Shown: positions 33,201-41,318 of the stretch, piece after piece | Layout: every line of letters begins with the position of its first letter | How positions within the stretch are numbered: the first letter of the stretch is position 1 | Source of the DNA: Roseomonas indoligenes | Lineage (GTDB): Bacteria; Pseudomonadota; Alphaproteobacteria; Acetobacterales; Acetobacteraceae | Length of the DNA stretch: 64,000 nt | Assembly (NCBI RefSeq): GCF_017813365.1 | Contig: NZ_JAGIZA010000013.1 | Span: forward strand, 62,001 to 126,000 | Reading direction: 5' to 3' | Notes under the pieces: generated by a model | Told to the model about the DNA's origin: nothing | The model's database searches: none | Seen by the model: the letters and a program-made list of their open reading frames with translations, nothing else | Made by a program: the position numbers and the translations under genes

Positions 33201-34980
33201 CCGCAGCCTCACGTTCCAGGCGGTCCAGATCGAAGAGAAGGGTGCAGGCGCGCACCGGGGCATAGCCGAGCGCCCGCAGGGCGATGGCGTTGTACTCGCT
33301 GTCCGCCAGGGCCGCGACGACGTGCGGGCGGATGGTCTCCAGCTGCCGCAGGCCGAGCTTCGCGTATCGCTGCAGGGTCGGCGACCCGGCCAGGAGCTCC
33401 GGCGGCGTGATGTTGTGGTAGAGAAGGATCTTCGGCGCGGGGCTCGCCAGGACGCGCTCAAGCGCATCGTGGCCCATCGAGTGCCGGACGATCAGGACAT
33501 GGTCAGCGTGCCTCGGCAGCTCCTCGAGCAGGCGCAGCTCGTCCTTCATCCGGGGATCGCGATGCTCGACGAAGATGTCGCTCCGGTAGCCCATCCCCCG
33601 CAGAAGATCCCTCACGAGGATCATCGCGCTCGTGATGGCATCTCCATAGGCCGAGCCCGAGTGAAACTGATGGACGGCGTGAAGCGGCCGCATGGCGGAG
33701 GGCAGGGTCGGGGAGGCCTGAACCGCTTCGACGACACGGGGCCCTTCGGTCGGCGTGACGGCCCATTCCGGGGTAACCGCCGGTTCGGCAATGGGCTCGA
33801 TAGCCGTCGGATGTGCCGGAAGCGCCTCCGGCCCGGGCGCTGCCGCGCTCTGTTCCGGCGTTTCGGCCGCAACGAGTGCGGGCGGGCTGCGGCGGGCCAA
33901 GTGCCGGACGGCGTCTCCCACGGCCCGGATCGGCGCCGTGACCTGCCAGGACGTGCTGGCACGCAGGGTTCCGAGCAGCCGGCTCGACTCTGCCGCGTCC
34001 CGCTCGACGGCGGCGGTGTGCGCGACGAGATGGGCGACTTGCCCCCGCAGGCCGTCGATGACGGCGTTGAGGCCGGTGATGTGCCGGTCCATGGCATGGA
34101 GCCGGGCCGTCAGCCCGTCGATGTCAGCCGCAGCCGCTTCGCGGGAGGCTGCTGCCGCGGCCCTGGCCTCAGCCAGATCCCGAACCAGCTCAAAGCCGCG
34201 GGCATAGGCGCTGCGTGCCGAAGCTTCCGCGGTTTCCGCCCGGCTTATCGCGGCCGCGACCTGCAGGTCCTGCCCACGGTCCACCCTGTCCTGATCGACC
34301 GCACGGCGAAAGTCGTCGAAGACGTTGACGGGCACCTGGAAGTGCCGTGAGAGCACATCGTATTTCTCGTCAGAGAGGTAGTATCGGTTCAGTCCGTCGA
34401 AGAAGACGAAGCGGTATCCTGCGCCCGTCAGCAACCCCTCCCAGCCGGAATGGGTCTGCACCTCCGACATGGGCGCCGTGGCTTCCACGAGCACGATCCA
34501 GGGGCGGAACAGGCTGAGGTCACAGCCCTCCAGCACCGCCCGCTCCGACCCTTCCACATCGATCTTGAGGAAGTGGATGGTTGGGGGAGCATGCTCCGTG
34601 AGGATGTCGGTCAAGCTCCGGACGCGAACGGTCCGCGAGTTGTGCGTCAGGCCCTGGGAGGTGATATCCTGCGCGACATCGTCCTGTGTGGTCGAGAGAC
34701 CCGTCTCGGCGACGACGTGCAGGGTGGCTTCGCCCGAACCGCTCCCGGCTGCGATGTCGAGGTTGATGTCCCGGGGGCGGGCCGCCCGGAGCCGTGCCGA
34801 GAATTCAGGCACAGGCTCAATGTTGATGCCAGTCCAGCCGCGATCGTAGAAGGCCCTTGTGACGGAGTCCTTGTCGGGATCAGCGGCTCCGACATCCACG
34901 TAAAAACCGGAAGATTGCTGCTTCAGCGCACGCCAGAGTAGCACGTCCTCGAAGTTCTGGGCGTACGAAAGAAATGGCAT
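30271..34980 (-). CDS. Giant FkbM methyltransferase with three GT4 glycosyltransferase domains
   Basis: A 1569-residue cytosolic enzyme for glycan assembly. Residues 1-240 are an FkbM methyltransferase (MPFLSYAQNFEDVLLWRALK, FYVDVGAADP, IHFLKIDVEGSERAVLEG). Residues 240-360 are helical and probably coiled coil (SRAETAEASARSAYARGFEL). Three GT4 domains follow: one at about 440-790 (FTVLFTGRVTDAKGQ, LSHHEGFGVPLVEAI), one at 810-1200 (FTFLHVSSCFPRKGVDILL, LPTRGEGYNLPAAEAMA), and one at 1205-1550 (PVIGSYGFFLPGKGLPELVEA, ALPTQASKESSSASVRDAMA). In the third the usual E of the EGFG-type motif is replaced by a KESSSASVRDA variant. The start at 34980 follows AAGGGGGG; the frame is open 39 codons upstream. 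Confidence 0.88.
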   Translation of the reverse strand: MPFLSYAQNFEDVLLWRALKQQSSGFYVDVGAADPDKDSVTRAFYDRGWTGINIEPVPEFSARLRAARPRDINLDIAAGSGSGEATLHVVAETGLSTTQDDVAQDITSQGLTHNSRTVRVRSLTDILTEHAPPTIHFLKIDVEGSERAVLEGCDLSLFRPWIVLVEATAPMSEVQTHSGWEGLLTGAGYRFVFFDGLNRYYLSDEKYDVLSRHFQVPVNVFDDFRRAVDQDRVDRGQDLQVAAAISRAETAEASARSAYARGFELVRDLAEARAAAAASREAAAADIDGLTARLHAMDRHITGLNAVIDGLRGQVAHLVAHTAAVERDAAESSRLLGTLRASTSWQVTAPIRAVGDAVRHLARRSPPALVAAETPEQSAAAPGPEALPAHPTAIEPIAEPAVTPEWAVTPTEGPRVVEAVQASPTLPSAMRPLHAVHQFHSGSAYGDAITSAMILVRDLLRGMGYRSDIFVEHRDPRMKDELRLLEELPRHADHVLIVRHSMGHDALERVLASPAPKILLYHNITPPELLAGSPTLQRYAKLGLRQLETIRPHVVAALADSEYNAIALRALGYAPVRACTLLFDLDRLEREAAARPRLPASRPFTVLFTGRVTDAKGQVEVVEAYARFRSAIDRPCQLVLVGRLDGEGTYLSDIDAAMRRHGLEAELVLTGLVSTEELHARFAEADLFLCLSHHEGFGVPLVEAIIHGVPVLAWPSGAIPYTLGGAEGLLDSREPDRVAARMLEIARDAGRRAALMAAQRAAIQRFALQQQLPALHEALGLAGAVPPGDETARTALRPNLRFTVAGHVAGTYSLAAVNRSIALAIEAERPGHVCLQPVEGQRTDDLSGVPAAERSRLAPLAGRGPAETGPEVVISQHYPVHVPEHPGDLPLALLFWEESLLPAATIDRLAAGFRAVLAPTAFVAKALVDSGLPIPVRLVGHAPDLSAMEAIGRARAFAAAPGREGPFTFLHVSSCFPRKGVDILLAAFARAFRHGDPVRLVIKGFPNPHNTVAEDLAALRAKDPGLPAMELIDRDLPEEELLALYRDADAMVLPTRGEGYNLPAAEAMAAGLPLIVTGYGGHMDFCDQETARLLRWRFAPSGSHLATPGSLWIEPDEDDLVDALREFALASRSAEGRAALAERTRRARLQVAQRLRRAPFVERLEEAALDLLLAPPAPPIRVAWVTSWEVRCGVAEYARQLVQAMPEHPGIASHAILPDTRWTLAGRPGNPLAHAVSPAWTMGDPAIPDTLGAAIMAEDPQVVVLQHQPGLIGWALLADLLLGPALRDRAVIVTLHNTQHLLEQAEPGRKAILSALGGADRILVHSIADLERLRTVGLSGNVTLMPHGVKAPLPASAAPARLAGSPVIGSYGFFLPGKGLPELVEAFAILRRTWPEARLRLVNADYGTAHSTDEIARCRSIARTEGIEHAIEWHTEFLPEEEVLDLLAGCTVIALPTQASKESSSASVRDAMAAGPPVLVTPLSIFDEVGDAVIRAEGISPQALAEALGGLLADPARQGRVSAAARGWLGTRAWNLVARRMQGLILGLAATKVITTRGVSSVSRSDTKT

Positions 34981-35156
34981 GTCGCCCCCCTTAGTGGTCT
35001 TTGGATCGCACTTGGCTTGTTGCTCGTCAATATACGGACGGGCCTCTGCCAAGGGCAGATCTCTCACTCCGATGATGGCGCTGGTCGCCGCTCCCAATGC
35101 GCGACAATATTCATTAATTTCAACGTACTATGCTTTCCACTCCTTCAGAGTTCGCC

Positions 35157-35255
35157 TCATGATCGCTGGGCCAAACGCCTGATGAGGATAATGGCGGCTG
35201 CGAGCGTGAGGAACGCGACGGCGGACCTGATGGGGGCCTCGTGATCGCGGGCGAG
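35157..35255 (-). pseudogene. IS5-family transposase, C-terminal fragment
   Basis: The minus-strand frame ending at a TGA at 35157 reads RDHEAPIRSAVAFLTLAAA then IILIRRLAQRS, the conserved C-terminus of IS5-group transposases (RDxE helix and final RRL). Nothing upstream continues the domain, so only the tail survives. Confidence 0.65.
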
Positions 35256-35754
35256 ACGTCAGCTGCGGCCCGTCCAGGTCGAAGAATTCTCAACTGCGCA
35301 GAGCCGCCGCCGTTCACCTCCCCTCAGCCGTTATGAAGCAGGCGATTACCTGCAGAACATTCGCACCCAGTTCTCACCGCTGCTCCAATCTTCTCCAGGC
35401 GAACTTTTCCCTGGGTAGATTGGTATCGCACTGTTCCGTATGCGTCCCTGATTTGCGGCGCGCACCTCGATACTTCAAAGGCAAAATCCGCGCCGCTTTC
35501 TCTCCGGAGCGCGATTTTTCTCCGAAGCCTGGGATTTGGGCGATTTGGTCCACAAGGTTTAGGACATTGTAATCGTTTCTCCTTCTTTTGCGGTCGTCGC
35601 CCGGAGTTGGCGCTCCCCCACCTCGGGCGGTCCAACTTTTCTCCTCACCCCGCGTTAACCTATGAGCCAAGGTCGTGCCGATCGTGGGTGGTGCCCTAGC
35701 CGTGTCACCTGCCCCGTTACGCCATCCCTCCTTACCTCTCCTCAGTACGGACGC
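35256..35754. other. Intergenic region with a dispersed repeat
   Basis: No gene supported in about 500 nt. It contains one copy of a 45-nt sequence also found at 43276-43320, and is less GC-rich than its surroundings. The promoter of the downstream antiporter is probably here. Confidence 0.4.
35500..35544 (+). repeat. Dispersed 45-nt repeat, copy A
   Basis: This copy matches 43276-43320 without gaps at 36 of 45 positions. Conserved blocks are CTCCGGAG at 35502-35509, TCTCCG-AG, and GGGATTTGGGCGAT at 35531-35544. It lies about 210 nt before the antiporter gene. Confidence 0.55.
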
Positions 35755-37062
35755 ATGACGGCCAGCAACGTGCTCCCCGACCCCTATATCCTCGCGCTCA
35801 CCGGCTTCGGGATCCTTGTCGCTCTCGTCGCCTGGCTGCCCCTGGTCCTCAAGCGCCTGCCGCTCTCCTTGCCGATCGTCTGCATCGCGCTCGGGGCCGC
35901 CCTCTTCTCCCTGCCGCAGGTGACGATCAGGCCGCTACCCCTCAATCACCCGGAGGTCACCGAGCGCTTCACCGAGTTCGTGGTGATCATCGCGTTGATG
36001 GGCGCCGGCCTGAAGCTCGACCGCATCTTCGACTGGCGACGATGGGCCGTGACGTGGCGGCTGCTCGGGATAACCATGCCGCTCGGCATTGCCGCCATTG
36101 CCCTTCTGCTGGGATGGGGGTTGGGGCTGCCCTGGGTGGTTGCTCTCCTGCTCGCGGCCAGCCTCGCCCCGACCGATCCCGTCCTCGCCGCCGACGTCCA
36201 GGTGGGCCCGCCCAAGACCGGCGAGGAAGACGAGGTGCGGTTCGGCCTGACTTCGGAGGCCGGCCTGAATGACGGGCTGGCTTTCCCCTTCGTCCATCTC
36301 GCGATCGGCCTTGCTGCGGTTGCCGGCACCGGCGAGCCCTGGTTCGCCGAGTGGTTCACCTACCGCGTCCTGTGGGAGATCGGTGCTGGCGTCGGGGCCG
36401 GCTGGCTGATCGGCCGCGCCTTCGGGTGGCTCACCTTCCATGTTCCGGCGGAGACCAAGCTGGCCAAAACCGGCGACGGGCTGATCGCCCTCTCCGCCAC
36501 GCTCGTCTCCTATGGGCTGACCGAGATCATTCACAGCTACGGCTTCCTGGCCGTCTTTGTCACCGCCGTCGCCTTCCGACACGCGCACCGCGAGCACGAC
36601 TTCCAGCTTCAGATGCACGCGGTGACCGAGCAGATCGAGCGCATCGCCATGATGGTGCTGCTTCTGCTTTTCGGCGGTGCACTGGTGAGTGGCCTGCTGG
36701 CCCCCGTGACTTGGGCCGATGTGGGGATCGCTGCCGTGGTCCTGCTCGTCATCCGGCCAGTGACGGGCCTCATCGGCCTGATCGGCTTTCGCGCCGACCG
36801 GAGCGAGAAGCTGACCCTGGCCTTCTTCGGCATCCGGGGTGTCGGTTCCTTCTACTACCTCGCCTACGGGCTGAACCACATGCAGGTGGCGGGCGCCGAA
36901 CGCCTCTGGGGCCTTGTAGGCCTTATCGTTCTCATGTCGGTCCTGCTGCACGGGCTCACCGTCACACCCATCATGCGGTCGCTCGATCGCCAGCAGGGCC
37001 GCGACCCGGATGCGGAGGAGGCGACACCACCTCCGGGGCCGCAAGGATCGGCGCAGTCATAG
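35755..37062 (+). CDS. Cation:proton antiporter, CPA1/NhaP type
   Basis: Inner-membrane Na+(K+)/H+ exchanger for pH and salt balance. The 435-residue protein has about 12 hydrophobic segments. Family motifs include LPLSLPIVCIALGAALF, LMGAGLKLD, the ion-binding ASLAPTDPVLAADVQVG (the TDP motif of CPA1) and TSEAGLNDGLAFPFVHLAIG (the ND site), then LAFFGIRGVGSFYYLAYGL. The C-terminal cytosolic tail is short (about 25 residues), so it lacks a TrkA-C regulatory domain. The ATG at 35755 was chosen from a longer open frame because family similarity begins there. It is monocistronic. Confidence 0.92.
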   Translation: MTASNVLPDPYILALTGFGILVALVAWLPLVLKRLPLSLPIVCIALGAALFSLPQVTIRPLPLNHPEVTERFTEFVVIIALMGAGLKLDRIFDWRRWAVTWRLLGITMPLGIAAIALLLGWGLGLPWVVALLLAASLAPTDPVLAADVQVGPPKTGEEDEVRFGLTSEAGLNDGLAFPFVHLAIGLAAVAGTGEPWFAEWFTYRVLWEIGAGVGAGWLIGRAFGWLTFHVPAETKLAKTGDGLIALSATLVSYGLTEIIHSYGFLAVFVTAVAFRHAHREHDFQLQMHAVTEQIERIAMMVLLLLFGGALVSGLLAPVTWADVGIAAVVLLVIRPVTGLIGLIGFRADRSEKLTLAFFGIRGVGSFYYLAYGLNHMQVAGAERLWGLVGLIVLMSVLLHGLTVTPIMRSLDRQQGRDPDAEEATPPPGPQGSAQS

Positions 37063-37401
37063 AGGCATGCAGGCTGGGGGGATGGCATTGCCTCCCGCCC
37101 AATTATCGGGGGAAGGCAGCGCTGCATGTCGGACGGTCGCTCCCCCAAGATTGTAAGAAGGTTGCCTTATCCGGAAGGCTCGTCAGCGCGTGCTGCACGA
37201 GGCGCTTGATCTGATCCTCCGTCGGTCCAGTACCGCCGGTCTGTCAGTGCCATAGGTCCTTTCCCAAGGAGTAAGCCAGCTCCGGTCCCGTCTCTCCGGT
37301 CACGAGGTGCGTCCGTGGCACTGCGAGTGATTTGCAAGCCACAGTGGTTCTCAAAGGACAGCCCGGACCAGGGAACACGCCCGAACCGGGCCCAGGGCCA
37401 A

Positions 37402-37430
37402 TTGACGTTGAGAGCCATTCGCAATTAAGG
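37402..37430 (+). promoter_or_regulatory. Promoter with overlapping Fur-like box
   Basis: TTGACG at 37402-37407 could be a -35 element with an AT-rich -10 near 37422-37428. Between and over them lies TTGAGAGCCATTCGCAA (37408-37424), an imperfect inverted repeat close to the proteobacterial Fur box TTGAGAATCATTCGCAA. Its position 40 nt before a siderophore receptor supports iron-dependent repression. Confidence 0.6.
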
Positions 37431-37466
37431 CGCCGTTCAAGTCGACTTCGAGAAGGAGAGGCCCCT

Positions 37467-39716
37467 GTGAGTGGAGCCTACCACCCGTGCATGTCCGGTT
37501 CCGCCGATACTTCCGAAGATCGTGAGAGGGCCTCGGGCCGCGCTGCGAACGTCAAGTCCTTCGCAGGTGCAATGGTGGCGTGCGGACTCGCCCTAGCCTC
37601 AACGGCCCAGGCTCAGCAGGGAACAGGGACTGGCGCTGAATCCGCGACCGGCACCACCTCCGGCGCTATTGCCGTGCCGACAGTGGACGTCACCGGCACC
37701 GCCGTGTCGGGTGCCGGGACCCTGCCGCCCCCCTATGCGGGCGGACAGGTGGCGCGCGGCGGCTCGCTCGGGCTGCTGGGCACCAGGGACCTGATGGACT
37801 CACCCTTCAGCACCAGCAGCTTCACTTCCCAGGTCATCGAGGACCAGCAGGCGCGCACGGCGGCGGACACGCTGGTCAATGATTCCTCCGTCCGCCTGAC
37901 CACCGGCGCCAACGGCTTCGACGATACCTTCTCCGTCCGCGGGTTCCAGGTGGGAGCCCAGGATGTCGGCCTGAACGGGCTCTACGGGCTGCTCTCATCC
38001 AACCGCGCCCAGGCACAGTACATCGAGCGGATCGAGCTCCTCCGCGGCCCGGGCGCGCTCATCAACGGCATTGCGCCTGGCGGCAGTATCGGTGGCGCCA
38101 TCAACATCATCACCAAGCGGGCCGGCGACGACCCGCTGACCCGCCTGACCCCGGTCTTCATCAGCAACGGCAACTTCGGCATCCAGGCCGATATCGCCAG
38201 GCGCTACGGCGCGCAGAGCGAGTGGGGCGTGCGCTTCAACGGGCTGTACCGCGACGGCGAGGCCTCGATCGAGGACGGCAACCTGCGCAGCGGCCTCGCC
38301 GCGCTGGGGCTGGATTACCGTGGGGATCGGTTCCGCTGGTCCGTGGATGGCATCTTCCAGCGCGACGACACCAGGAACTTCCGCCCCCAGCTCACCCTCT
38401 CGACCGCGATCCCCTACATCCCCTCTCCCCCGGACTCCCGCAGCAACTGGTTCCCCGGCACCCGCCTTCGCCAGCAGGACAGCACGATTGCCACCCGGGC
38501 CGAGTACGACGTGGCGGATTGGATGACCGTCTATGGGGCGGTCGGCTACCGTGACGGCTGGAACGAACAGACCTTCCCCGATTCTCGCCCGGGCGGCGCC
38601 GACGCCCTCGGCAATTTCAGGGTCACCAACGCCGACTACGATTCCTATACCAAGACCTTCAGCGGAACGGTCGGCGCGAATTTCCGGGCCAACCTGCTCG
38701 GCGTCGGCCACAGCTTCAACATCGGCTATTCGGGGCTTCGGCAGGATGCGGGCAACGCCTACATCACCTCCGCCATCACCTACCCATCCAACATCTACAA
38801 CCCGTCGCCGCTTCCGCCCATCACCGCCCCGCGCACCGACCCGCAGCGCGCGTCCATAACGGAGTTCTCGAGCTTCGCCCTGGCCGACACGCTCTCCTTC
38901 CTCAACGACCGCGTGCTGCTGACCGGCGGCGTGCGATTCCAGAACGTGCAGGTCAACACCTACAACACGGCAACCCAGGCGCGGACGAGCCAGTACGACG
39001 CCAACGCGACAACGCCCGTCGGTGGCCTTGTCGTGAAGCCCTGGCAGAACGTCTCCCTCTACGCGAACTACGCCCAGGGCCTGACCCGCGGCCAGATCGT
39101 CGGCGCCGGCTACAACAACACCGGCGAGGTCCTCGCACCCTTCAAGTCAGAACAGATCGAGACGGGCGTTCGGGTGGACTGGGGCAGCGTCACCACCACC
39201 GCCTCGGTCTTCCAGATCACCCGCCCGAGCGCCGTCCGCACCGCGGCCAACAACCTAGCCTATGACGGCGAGCAGCGGAACCGGGGTCTGGAGCTCTCGG
39301 CCTTTGGCGAGGTCACGCCCGGCCTTCGCGCCCTGGCCAGCGCAACCTTCATCAAGCCCGAGCTGACCAGCCCCACCAACCCCGCGGAGCGCGGCAACGA
39401 CGCCCCGGGCGTGCCGGACAAGACCTTCTCGGGCTCGCTCGACTGGGATGTGCCGTGGGTGCCTGGCCTCGCCCTCAACGGGCGCCTGATCTACACATCG
39501 GGTTCCTACCTCACCAGCGCCAACACCCTGCGGTTCGACGGCTGGACCCGGGTCGATTTCGGCGCCCGTTACAGGACGGAGATCGCCAGCAAGCCGGTCA
39601 CGCTGCGAGCCAACCTCGAGAATGCCTTCGGGGCGGATTACTGGCTCACCACCGGCACCTTCGTGACCGTGGGGTCGCCGCGTACCGTCATCGTGTCGGC
39701 CTCCTTCGACTTCTGA
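37467..39716 (+). CDS. TonB-dependent siderophore receptor
   Basis: Outer-membrane active transporter for a ferric siderophore. The 749-residue product begins at GTG 37467 behind GGAG, with a signal peptide (FAGAMVACGLALASTAQAQ, cleaved near residue 50). The TonB-box region is near PTVDVTG, the plug domain contains SFTSQVIEDQQARTAADTL, FSVRGFQVGAQDVGLNGLYG and YIERIELLRGPGALING, and the barrel ends with the terminal phenylalanine of VIVSASFDF. The plug and barrel order match ferrichrome/ferrioxamine-type receptors (FhuA/FoxA-like), but the ligand is not known. Confidence 0.94.
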   Translation: MSGAYHPCMSGSADTSEDRERASGRAANVKSFAGAMVACGLALASTAQAQQGTGTGAESATGTTSGAIAVPTVDVTGTAVSGAGTLPPPYAGGQVARGGSLGLLGTRDLMDSPFSTSSFTSQVIEDQQARTAADTLVNDSSVRLTTGANGFDDTFSVRGFQVGAQDVGLNGLYGLLSSNRAQAQYIERIELLRGPGALINGIAPGGSIGGAINIITKRAGDDPLTRLTPVFISNGNFGIQADIARRYGAQSEWGVRFNGLYRDGEASIEDGNLRSGLAALGLDYRGDRFRWSVDGIFQRDDTRNFRPQLTLSTAIPYIPSPPDSRSNWFPGTRLRQQDSTIATRAEYDVADWMTVYGAVGYRDGWNEQTFPDSRPGGADALGNFRVTNADYDSYTKTFSGTVGANFRANLLGVGHSFNIGYSGLRQDAGNAYITSAITYPSNIYNPSPLPPITAPRTDPQRASITEFSSFALADTLSFLNDRVLLTGGVRFQNVQVNTYNTATQARTSQYDANATTPVGGLVVKPWQNVSLYANYAQGLTRGQIVGAGYNNTGEVLAPFKSEQIETGVRVDWGSVTTTASVFQITRPSAVRTAANNLAYDGEQRNRGLELSAFGEVTPGLRALASATFIKPELTSPTNPAERGNDAPGVPDKTFSGSLDWDVPWVPGLALNGRLIYTSGSYLTSANTLRFDGWTRVDFGARYRTEIASKPVTLRANLENAFGADYWLTTGTFVTVGSPRTVIVSASFDF

Positions 39717-39734
39717 GGACCGGGCGATGATGCG

Positions 39735-39772
39735 TCCGGGGAAAGGGCGAGTTCCTTCTTCCTTTCCCCGGA
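39735..39772. terminator. Hairpin between convergent receptor and esterase genes
   Basis: TCCGGGGAAAGG 39735-39746 and CCTTTCCCCGGA 39761-39772 are a perfect 12-bp inverted repeat with a 14-nt pyrimidine-rich loop, placed between two convergent genes. It probably terminates both. Confidence 0.6.
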
Positions 39773-39813
39773 GCGGGCAGACAGCGAGGAACGGGGGTGA
39801 AGCCGTGCCGCGA

Positions 39814-40764
39814 TCAGCGCGCCAGAATGAAGCGGAGCCCGCGCTGCACAGCCACGGGGAATGCGGACATGTGCCCGTCATCCGGCAGCACCTCGAAGCC
39901 CAGTTCCAGCCCCGGCAGGGGCCGCAGCCGATCCGCCAGTTCCCGCGCCCCGTCTACCATACGCATCATCTCCATCCGGGGACGCCAGGCCGGATCGTGC
40001 CAGGGCGCGAGGCCCTGCTCGTAGGCGCCCACCGTCATCAGCAGGCGCAGCGGCGCCGGGCGGTCCGGGCGCGCGATGAAGCGCTCCGCCGATTGCAGGA
40101 CCGCATTCTCCTCCCACCAGATGGCCGGGCTGCCCGCCACATGATCCCGGAAGGTGCCTGGCCGGGTGAACAGGGCGTGCAAGGCGAAGAGCCCGCCGAA
40201 GGAATGACCGAGGACCGCATGGCGCGACGGATCGACCGGTGCCGATTGCGCGGCCAGCGGCTTCACCGTTTCCTCGATGAAGTCGAGCAGCTCGTCCGCC
40301 CCACCCGTCCGTGCGCCGGGGCGGCTATCCGCGGGCGGCATCTCCCGCCCTGGCGGCGGCGTAAGGTCGAAGCTGCGGCGAACGAGATCGTAGGGGCCAT
40401 CCGTCCTGTACCCGATGCCCGCCACCACAGCGGCGGAGCGGATCCCGGCCTCGCGCGGCAGGAAGGCGAGCACGCGGATCGTGTCCACCACCATGCCCAT
40501 CACGGCATTGGCGTCGAGCACGGTGATCATCGGCCAGCCCTCACGCGGCGGCTCGCCCGCGGGAACGTGGAGGAAGACACGGAAGGGGTGCCCGCCGCGG
40601 GACTCCAGGTCGTGCTGGGTCGTCCTCGGGATGGGCACGGGTCCCTGCGCCCGCGCCAGGGCCGGCAGGGCCAGGGCAGCGGCAAATGGCGCGAGTTGGC
40701 GGCGTCGCAGGCGGATGGAGAAGGGCAGGTGCGGGAGAGCCGGTCGGTTCATCGGGCTAGTCAT
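39814..40764 (-). CDS. Alpha/beta hydrolase, siderophore-esterase-like (Fes/IroE type)
   Basis: Probably an exported or periplasmic serine esterase that releases iron from a siderophore. The 316-residue product has an arginine-rich signal peptide (IRLRRRQLAPFAAALALPALARAQG), then FRVFLHVPAGEPPREGWPMITVLDAN, the nucleophile elbow LGHSFGGLFALHAL with catalytic serine, GSPAIWWEE, and LPDDGHMSAFP with the catalytic histidine. This pattern is that of the IroE/BesA group. It converges on the siderophore receptor and is divergent from the DUF3649-PepSY-DUF3325 operon. The start could be 40764 or the ATG at 40752. Confidence 0.85.
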   Translation of the reverse strand: MTSPMNRPALPHLPFSIRLRRRQLAPFAAALALPALARAQGPVPIPRTTQHDLESRGGHPFRVFLHVPAGEPPREGWPMITVLDANAVMGMVVDTIRVLAFLPREAGIRSAAVVAGIGYRTDGPYDLVRRSFDLTPPPGREMPPADSRPGARTGGADELLDFIEETVKPLAAQSAPVDPSRHAVLGHSFGGLFALHALFTRPGTFRDHVAGSPAIWWEENAVLQSAERFIARPDRPAPLRLLMTVGAYEQGLAPWHDPAWRPRMEMMRMVDGARELADRLRPLPGLELGFEVLPDDGHMSAFPVAVQRGLRFILAR

Positions 40765-40976
40765 GGCACAGACGGTCTCTGTCGAAACCGGACTGCGCCG
40801 CTATTCAGGTGCGTGCGGCAAAACGTCATCGGCACGCCTGGACAGGGATGCCGAGCCCACTCGGATTCCACTTCCTGTATCCCATTCGAACCGGCCAGCA
40901 GAGCTCGCCGTCGCGCGCTTTGCCGGCCCCGAGATTCCCATCGTTCGCTCGTGCGTGCTGCGCTAGAGGCCTCGGC

Positions 40977-41318
40977 ATGACAGTCGGGGTGGCGCTCCGC
41001 GTGCGCGGAATCAACGAGAGCGGTGGCCGGTGGCGCGCCGTCGGCATCGCCGTGCGGGTGGCCGCGGCAGTCCTTGGCGGCTACGCCCTGGCCACGCTCT
41101 CCTCCGTGGCGCTCGCCGTCACGCTGCCCATGGCGCGGGCGGATGCGGTGCTGACGGGGATGATGGCGGGGGTGGCCGTCCACGCCGCCTCGGCGATCTG
41201 GGTCTTTGCTGCGCGGAGCGCGGCGCGGGCTTGGGGCGGGCTGCTCGTTGCCGCGCTGCCGCTCGCGGCCATGGCTCTGCTCGGGCAGTGGCAGGCTACA
41301 GGGAGGATCCTGCCGTGA
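40977..41318 (+). CDS. DUF3649 membrane protein of an iron-uptake operon
   Basis: A 113-residue protein with three hydrophobic segments (AVRVAAAVLGGYALATLSSVAL, AVLTGMMAGVAVHAASAIWVFAA, WGGLLVAALPLAAMALLG). Its pattern, including a conserved SxALAxxLPMxRADAV segment, fits DUF3649, which occurs beside PepSY and DUF3325 proteins in TonB-siderophore loci. The ATG at 40977 has GAGG nearby; the stop overlaps the next gene by GTGA. Confidence 0.8.
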   Translation: MTVGVALRVRGINESGGRWRAVGIAVRVAAAVLGGYALATLSSVALAVTLPMARADAVLTGMMAGVAVHAASAIWVFAARSAARAWGGLLVAALPLAAMALLGQWQATGRILP

